Positions 23,112 to 28,156 of a stretch of DNA of 28,156 bases are shown one piece after another (position 1 is the first letter of the stretch; the number at the start of each line of letters is the position of its first letter). The notes below the pieces were generated by a model. That model saw only the letters and a list, made by a program, of their open reading frames with translations. It was not told the origin of the DNA and searched no databases. This stretch comes from Afipia sp. (GTDB taxonomy: Bacteria > Pseudomonadota > Alphaproteobacteria > Rhizobiales > Xanthobacteraceae): positions 1 through 28,156 of the forward strand of contig JAGVII010000212.1 of assembly GCA_020056155.1 (NCBI GenBank), given 5' to 3'. The translations under genes were made by a program, and so were the position numbers.

Positions 23112-24328
23112 GAATTCTCTGCGTGCTCAGCAAGTTTGCGTATGGCAAACCGGAGCGGGGCGAAAACTACGATTACGTGCATTTTCTGCCCGCGCTGGAG
23201 CGCATGGGGCATGAGATTGGTTTTTTTGATTCCGGCGACCGCAGTTTGTACAACGATTTTTCCGAACTGAATGCGGCCTTGCTGGCGCATGTGGATCGCT
23301 TCCGTCCCGACGTCATTTTCTGCGTTCTGATGCATTACGAAATCTGGATTGAGACGCTTGACCTGATCCGCAACAATAGCCCCGCGGCGATCGTGAATTG
23401 GGGTACCGACGATTCCTGGAAATTTACCCAGGCCTCGCGGTTTTTCGCAGCGCACGTCGATCTTCACGTCACGACCTCGCGCATGGCGGAGAACCGCGCT
23501 TTGTCCGCCGGACTGGCCAACGTGATGCTCTCCCAGTGGGCGGCATCGACCGGCGATCTGGCCGAGCCCCGGGCGGCGAATGAGTGCCGTTACGAGGTCA
23601 GCTTCGTCGGCAACCTTTACGGCTACCGGCGTGCATGGATTTCCGGATTGCGCGATAGCGGCATCGATGTTGCGAACTTCGGGCATGGCTCGGAGCGTGG
23701 TGTCATCGACGCCCGCGAGATTCCTGCGATTTACAATAGCTCGCTCATTTCGATTAATTTCTCCGGGGCCGGGGATGTCTCCTTCAAGGGCGTTGGTTCA
23801 GCTGGCCGGCAAATCAAGGCCCGCACATTCGAGGTGCCGGGGGCGGGCGGCTTTCTGCTGACGGAAGCGGCCCCCGATCTCGAGCAATACTTCGTCGATG
23901 GCCGAGAGATCTCCATATTTGAAACGCCGGCGGACCTGATTGCGAAGGTGAAGTACTTTCGCGACAACCCAAGCGAACGCGATCGCATCGCGCGTGCGGG
24001 GCATCTCAGAACGCGCGAACAGCATACTTATGAAAAGCGTTTCGCCGAGATCCTCGCGCGGCTTCAGCCTGTTCTTGATGAGCGTCGGCATCGGGTATGG
24101 ACCACAAGCGCAGGCGATCTGGCGGCGCCGGCTGCGCAGCATCGGACAAGTCGCGCGACCGGCTGGCTCCGGCAATTCCTGACGGTCCCATTTTCGTTGG
24201 TGTTCGGCAAGGAGCGCGGCGTTCGCGCGGCGCGGCGCTTTCTCTATGAGGCGTCGTGGCGGATATGCGGGGACGCGACGTACCGCGCGCGCGGATTGCC
24301 AGGACGGCTGTTCTATGCCGAAAGCTGA
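23108..24328 (+). CDS. CgeB-like GT-B glycosyltransferase (Glyco_trans_1_2 type)
   Basis: A 406-residue protein. It starts MRILCVLSKFAYGKPERGEN, a GT-B opening strand. The middle has VNWGTDDSWKFTQASRFF (about residues 96-113) and YEVSFVGNLYGYRRAWI, both characteristic of the CgeB/DUF3880-like group. The C-terminal PF13524-type part has IYNSSLISINFSGAG, FEVPGAGGFLLTEAAPDLEQ and EREL-like helices around HLRTREQHTYEKRFAEI. This group includes spore-maturation CgeB and many uncharacterised transferases of surface glycans. ATG 23108 overlaps the methyltransferase stop by ATGA. The last 70 residues look like an extension that I do not recognise. A 33-bp gap follows. Confidence 0.8.
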   Translation: MRILCVLSKFAYGKPERGENYDYVHFLPALERMGHEIGFFDSGDRSLYNDFSELNAALLAHVDRFRPDVIFCVLMHYEIWIETLDLIRNNSPAAIVNWGTDDSWKFTQASRFFAAHVDLHVTTSRMAENRALSAGLANVMLSQWAASTGDLAEPRAANECRYEVSFVGNLYGYRRAWISGLRDSGIDVANFGHGSERGVIDAREIPAIYNSSLISINFSGAGDVSFKGVGSAGRQIKARTFEVPGAGGFLLTEAAPDLEQYFVDGREISIFETPADLIAKVKYFRDNPSERDRIARAGHLRTREQHTYEKRFAEILARLQPVLDERRHRVWTTSAGDLAAPAAQHRTSRATGWLRQFLTVPFSLVFGKERGVRAARRFLYEASWRICGDATYRARGLPGRLFYAES

Positions 24329-24361
24329 TTACTTTGCCACAGACGGCCTGGCGCGATCGAT

Positions 24362-25261
24362 TTGAACGGAATTTCACAAACACCGCTCGTATCCGTCGTC
24401 ATGTCGATGCGGAACAACGCACGCACCGTTGAACTCGCTGTCCGCTCCGTTCAAATGCAAACTCTTGATGACTGGGAGATGGTGCTGATCGATGACGGAT
24501 CGACGGATAGCGGAGCGTCGATCGTCGAAGCGCTCGCCGATCCCCGTATTCGCTTGCACCGGGGCACCCAGAACCTCGGCCTCGCTGCCCGGCTTAATCA
24601 GGCCGTGACCATGAGCAAGGGCGAATTCATCGCGCGCATGGATGCAGACGACGTCTGCTTTCCGGAGCGGCTGGCGCGACAGTCAGCGCGATTGCAGAAC
24701 GATCCGACGCTCGATCTGGTTGGCTGTCATGCCCTGGTTTTCAATGACGCCGGGAGTGCCACCGGCCTCATGTGCGCGGGGCTCGATCATGAATTGATTG
24801 TGGCGCGGCCGTTCGAAGGCTTTCCGTTGCCGCATCCGACCTGGTTCGGTCGCGCGCGCTGGTTCCGCGAAAATCTATATGACTCAGCACTCATGAAGAC
24901 GCAGGACCAGGACCTGTTGTTACGCGTTTTTGCGAAGAGCCGTTTCTGTGCGTTGGACGAAGTGCTGCTCGGTTATCGTCAGGACAAGCCAGACCTTGCG
25001 AAGAAGCTTCGCGGACGGCTGGTCTTTGCGGGCTCGTTGCTGCGTTATGCGCGCACCAATGGTCGATATGGTGCGGCAATAGCCGGCATCGCAAGACATT
25101 CGGCAAAAGCTATCGTGGATGCCGTCGCGGCAGTTCTTGGGCTTTCGCGATATGCACAACGCAGCCGGTTTCACCCAGTGCCGCAAAGCGTCGACCTGCA
25201 ATGGTCGGATTTGTGGCGAAAACTTAATGGCAGTGGACCGGTCAAATCATGTGTGGAATAG
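24362..25261 (+). CDS. Glycosyltransferase family 2
   Basis: A 299-residue GT-A enzyme with LVSVVMSMRNNARTVELAVR (9-28), VLIDDGSTDSGASIVEA (41-57), LGLAARLNQAV (72-82) and the DxD-type metal motif FIARMDADDVCFPERL (89-104), a textbook GT2 N-domain. Later, PLPHPTWFGRARWFRE resembles the acceptor-side H-x-T/P-W element. The start is TTG 24362, because the first conserved strand begins at residue 9 and the first in-frame ATG (24401) would remove it. I see no strong ribosome site. The 13-bp overlap with the asparagine-synthase-like gene downstream suggests that they are translated together. Donor and linkage are unknown. Confidence 0.87.
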   Translation: MNGISQTPLVSVVMSMRNNARTVELAVRSVQMQTLDDWEMVLIDDGSTDSGASIVEALADPRIRLHRGTQNLGLAARLNQAVTMSKGEFIARMDADDVCFPERLARQSARLQNDPTLDLVGCHALVFNDAGSATGLMCAGLDHELIVARPFEGFPLPHPTWFGRARWFRENLYDSALMKTQDQDLLLRVFAKSRFCALDEVLLGYRQDKPDLAKKLRGRLVFAGSLLRYARTNGRYGAAIAGIARHSAKAIVDAVAAVLGLSRYAQRSRFHPVPQSVDLQWSDLWRKLNGSGPVKSCVE

Positions 25262-27216
25262 CGGGCCTTCTCCGCCCGGGTGGCGGCGATGCCAGCGCGC
25301 TTGCGGGTATTGCGGCTTCAATGACCGCCACGCTGCAGCACCGCGGGCCAGATGCGGACCACGTTTGGACCAATGATGGCGTGGGGATTGCGTTTGGTCA
25401 CCGCCGCTTGGCCATTCTTGATCTGACGGAGGCCGGAGCGCAGCCGATGAGCAGCGAATGCGGCCGCCTCACTGTTACGTTCAACGGCGAGATCTACAAT
25501 CATCTGGATATTCGCAAGGAACTGGAATCAACCGGTGGCGCGCCGAACTGGCGCGGTCATTCGGACACCGAGACGCTTTTGTACGCCATTCGGCAATGGG
25601 GAATCTCCGATTCCCTGAATCGGTTCGTTGGCATGTTCGCGTTTGCGGTTTGGGATAAAGCCAGTCAGGAACTGACGCTCTGCCGCGATCGCTTCGGTGA
25701 AAAGCCGCTGTTCTACGGATGGAGCGGCCGCGACCTTGTTTTCGCCTCCGAGCTGAAAGCGCTGGCTGCGCATCCTGACTGGTCCCCTTCGCTGGATCGC
25801 CCGGCGCTGACAGCGTTCATGCGGTATTGTTACGTGCCCGCGCCGCAGACGATCTGGTGTGATGTGCGAAAGCTGCCATCCGGATCGCTTGTCACTTTTG
25901 CTGCGAATGCGCCGGTCCGCGTTATGCCTCAGCCGGTACAATACTGGTCGCATCGGGATTGTGTTGTCGCGGGTCAGGGCCGCCGCATTGAAAATGAAGC
26001 GGATGCGGCGGATGAATTCGAGCGCCTGCTGTCGCGGGCGATCAGCCGTCAATGCCTGTCCGACGTTCCGCTCGGCGCGTTTCTTTCCGGTGGCGTCGAT
26101 TCATCCACCGTCGTAGCGCTCATGCAAAAGCAAACATCGCAGCCGATCCGCACCTTTACCATCGGATTTTCGGAAGGCGGTTTTGACGAAGCCGGCGAAG
26201 CGCGCGACGTGGCCCGCCATCTCGGAACCTCGCACACCGAACTTTATGTCGATGCAAAAACGGCGATGGACGTTATCCCGAATCTATCGCGCATGTACGA
26301 CGAACCATTTGCGGACTCTTCGCAAATTCCAACGCATCTCGTTGCTTCCCTCGCGCGCCAGCATGTGACTGTGGCGCTGACGGGCGACGCGGGCGATGAA
26401 CTGTTCGGTGGTTACAATCGCCATGTCTGGGGGACAGCGCTGAACGCGCGGTTATCGGGTCTGCCGCGTCCTGTTCGAAGCGTTTTGGGGGCGGCGCTCG
26501 CCGCGGTTGCGCCTGAGCCTGCCAACACGATTGTGCAACTGCTCGAGCCGGTTTTGCCGAAAAGTTTACGCACCCGCCGCGCCGGCGATCAGGTCGTAAA
26601 AATTGCGCGGATCGTAGGCGCAAAATCCGCCGATGACCTGTATCGGCTGCTGTGTTCGATCGACAGCATGCCGTCGGATAGCGTCGTCGGGGGTCATGAG
26701 ACGGCAAGCTGGGCCGACGGCGAAATGAGCGCCATCGCCACGCGCCTCGATCCGCTGGATCGCATGACGCTGGCGGATTCGCTGAGCTATCTGAGCGACG
26801 ACATCTTGCAGAAAGTCGACCGGGCGGCGATGTCGGTCAGTCTTGAGACGCGCGTTCCGTTTCTCGACCGGGATGTCGTGGAGTTTGCATCCCGCGTCCC
26901 GCCTTCGATGAAGATCAGGGACGGGCGCGGCAAATGGCTGGTCCGTCAGGTGCTTTACAAGCATGTGCCCGCCGCCTTGATTGATCGTCCTAAAACCGGG
27001 TTCAGCATTCCGCTCGATCAATGGCTGCGCGGCCCGCTGAAATCTTGGGCCTACGATCTTCTCGCGCCAGCGCGGCTGCAGCAGCAGGGCCTGTTCAACG
27101 TGAAGCGCGTCGAATTGATGCTGCATCAGCATATGAGCGGTCGACGCAACCACGGATATTGGCTATGGAACGTGCTGATCGCCCAGGCTTGGCACGACGA
27201 ATGGTGCGCAAGCTGA
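25249..27216 (+). CDS. asnB: Glutamine-hydrolysing asparagine synthase-like amidotransferase (AsnB type)
   Basis: A 655-residue two-domain protein. The N-terminal class II glutaminase begins at the catalytic Cys2 (MCGIAGLL) and has QHRGPD (30-35), FNGEIYNH (78-85) and a FGEKPLFYG (149-157) region. The C-terminal ATP pyrophosphatase domain has AFLSGGVDSSTVVALM (277-292) as the PP-loop, then DEPFADSSQIPT (351-362) and LTGDAGDELFGGY (377-389). True asparagine synthesis is possible, but such proteins in polysaccharide loci (for example WbpS-like) are thought to amidate the carboxyl group of uronic-acid sugars. I infer that role here. It follows the GT2 gene with a 13-bp overlap. The protein is full length, and I see no damage. 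Confidence 0.92.
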   Translation: MCGIAGLLRPGGGDASALAGIAASMTATLQHRGPDADHVWTNDGVGIAFGHRRLAILDLTEAGAQPMSSECGRLTVTFNGEIYNHLDIRKELESTGGAPNWRGHSDTETLLYAIRQWGISDSLNRFVGMFAFAVWDKASQELTLCRDRFGEKPLFYGWSGRDLVFASELKALAAHPDWSPSLDRPALTAFMRYCYVPAPQTIWCDVRKLPSGSLVTFAANAPVRVMPQPVQYWSHRDCVVAGQGRRIENEADAADEFERLLSRAISRQCLSDVPLGAFLSGGVDSSTVVALMQKQTSQPIRTFTIGFSEGGFDEAGEARDVARHLGTSHTELYVDAKTAMDVIPNLSRMYDEPFADSSQIPTHLVASLARQHVTVALTGDAGDELFGGYNRHVWGTALNARLSGLPRPVRSVLGAALAAVAPEPANTIVQLLEPVLPKSLRTRRAGDQVVKIARIVGAKSADDLYRLLCSIDSMPSDSVVGGHETASWADGEMSAIATRLDPLDRMTLADSLSYLSDDILQKVDRAAMSVSLETRVPFLDRDVVEFASRVPPSMKIRDGRGKWLVRQVLYKHVPAALIDRPKTGFSIPLDQWLRGPLKSWAYDLLAPARLQQQGLFNVKRVELMLHQHMSGRRNHGYWLWNVLIAQAWHDEWCAS

Positions 27217-27265
27217 TCGGTCACTTCCACCCCGCTATTCCTTTCTCTGATCCAAGTTTCTCCCC

Positions 27266-28156
27266 ATGACGGTTATGACGGGCCGCAAGGCCGCAATTCT
27301 CGCCCACTCGGAAAAGTACGCTGCGACCCGTGAAGACTGGCGAAGGCGTTCGGCGTTCTTTCATCGTGAAGATGAAATCTACCTGCGCTTCCTGATTCCA
27401 AAGGGCGTGCGCGTGCTGGAAATTGGCTGCGGAACGGGCGACACGCTGGCGGCGCTGTCGCCCTCGCATGGCGTTGGAGTCGATTTCAGTCCGGGCATGA
27501 TCGACGAGGCGCGCAAACTGCATCCCGATCTCACCTTTCACGTCGGCGATGCGGAAGATCTGGCGACGATCGCGGCGCTCGGCGGCCCGTTTGACGTCAT
27601 TCTGGTGCAGGACACGATCGGATCGTTGGACGATTGTCAGAAATTTCTCGAACAACTGCATCCGCTCTGCACGCGGGAGACGCGCGTTGTCATCGGGCAT
27701 TTCTCGCACCTGTGGCACCCGATCCTGAGGTTCGCCGAAATCATCGGCCAGCGAATGCCGTATCCCTGGCAGAACGTGCTAGCGCCGGACGACGTCGCGG
27801 CGCTCGCGGTTCTGGCCGATATGGACGCGGTCAAGGCGGAGCGGCGCATGCTGATGCCTGTGTCGCTGTTTGGCATTGGGCGGCTGGTAAATCGATTCAT
27901 AAGCGTGCTGCCGGGAATCCGGCTACTTGCTCTCCGGCACTACGTCGTCTGCCGTTCGCTGCGCGTAACGGACGACGATCTCAAGTCTGTAACGGTGGTG
28001 ATACCGGCTCGCAACGAGCGCGGCAACATCGAGCCGGCAGTTCAGCGCCTGCCACAGTTCTGCGATGACATCGAGATCATTTTCATCGAGGGGCATAGCA
28101 AGGACGGAACGTTCGAGGAGATCGAGCGCGTCAAGGCCGCTTATCCCGACAAGGAC
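27266..28156 (+). CDS. Methyltransferase-glycosyltransferase (GT2) fusion, 3' end beyond the window
   Basis: The frame is open from ATG 27266 to the window end (297 codons). Residues 1-230 form a class I methyltransferase domain: VRVLEIGCGTGDTLAAL (about 51-67), VGVDFSPGMIDEARKL (about 73-88), HVGDAEDLATI (94-104) and FDVILVQDTIGSLDD. After a linker the chain restarts as a GT2 domain with SVTVVIPARNERGNIEPAV (about 240-258), then IEIIFIEGHSKDGTFEEI (about 266-283), the D-G-x-S-x-D equivalent. It may methylate one group and transfer a dolichol-phosphate-mannose-type sugar, or the domains may be separately used. ATG 27275 is an alternative start. The rest of the GT2 domain is not in the window. 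A 49-bp gap without a recognised signal precedes it. Confidence 0.82.
   Translation, partial: MTVMTGRKAAILAHSEKYAATREDWRRRSAFFHREDEIYLRFLIPKGVRVLEIGCGTGDTLAALSPSHGVGVDFSPGMIDEARKLHPDLTFHVGDAEDLATIAALGGPFDVILVQDTIGSLDDCQKFLEQLHPLCTRETRVVIGHFSHLWHPILRFAEIIGQRMPYPWQNVLAPDDVAALAVLADMDAVKAERRMLMPVSLFGIGRLVNRFISVLPGIRLLALRHYVVCRSLRVTDDDLKSVTVVIPARNERGNIEPAVQRLPQFCDDIEIIFIEGHSKDGTFEEIERVKAAYPDKD

Noticed and set aside
1-28156. Mobile elements, tRNA/rRNA genes, CRISPR arrays
   Set aside because: No transposase or integrase motifs, no direct repeats of CRISPR type and no tRNA-like cloverleaf were seen. The space between genes is too small for such elements.

Overview
The window is one dense, unidirectional surface-polysaccharide (O-antigen, capsule or LPS-type) biosynthesis locus. 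All 27 genes I can support lie on the + strand. Most neighbours overlap or sit within about 50 bp, many through ATGA/GTGA/TAATG-type stop-start overlaps. The base composition (roughly 55-60% G+C by eye), the frequent GATCG/CG-rich codons, the use of TTG and GTG starts and the gene content suggest an alphaproteobacterium, perhaps of the Bradyrhizobium/Nitrobacteraceae group. That assignment is an inference and was not tested by any search. Both ends are cut inside genes.

Region 1 (1-5128) is a nonulosonic-acid module. It holds the 3' end of a CMP-nonulosonate cytidylyltransferase (NeuA-like), a NeuB-type synthase and a NeuC-type hydrolysing epimerase. A HisF-like protein, a HisH-like glutaminase and a WbpG-type N-acetyl sugar amidotransferase follow. 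The His-like pair are not expected to make histidine. HisH should release ammonia from glutamine, HisF should pass it on, and the WbpG-like PP-loop enzyme should turn an N-acetyl group into an acetamidino group. The likely product is a CMP-activated sialic/legionaminic-type sugar carrying an amidine, or an amidinated diamino sugar.

Region 2 (5128-11072) has a polysaccharide pyruvyltransferase, a membrane acyltransferase-3, a large Cys-rich GT-B-like protein resembling capsule (KpsC/KpsS-like) transferases, and a PglK-type ABC flippase for lipid-linked oligosaccharides.

Region 3 (11092-19591) is a decoration and assembly block. It holds two FkbM-type methyltransferase-like proteins, two further methyltransferases, a small cupin overlapping a DegT (GDP-perosamine synthase-like) aminotransferase, two GT2-like and one GT4 glycosyltransferases, and a DUF268 protein.

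Region 4 (19595-28156) has a Wzx-type flippase and a candidate Wzy polymerase in a visibly more AT-rich stretch. Then come a methyltransferase, a CgeB-like glycosyltransferase, a GT2 enzyme, an AsnB-like amidotransferase, and a methyltransferase-GT2 fusion that runs off the end.

I see no tRNA, rRNA, transposase, integrase, CRISPR array or canonical intrinsic terminator. No gene-free gap exceeds 50 bp. The most unusual points are: the six-gene neuABC-hisF-hisH-wbpG cassette, with a HisF paralogue that appears to have lost one catalytic aspartate; two different flippase types in one locus; an unassigned Cys-rich transferase next to the nonulosonate genes; an unassigned cupin coupled to a DegT aminotransferase; and at least seven methyltransferase-fold proteins.
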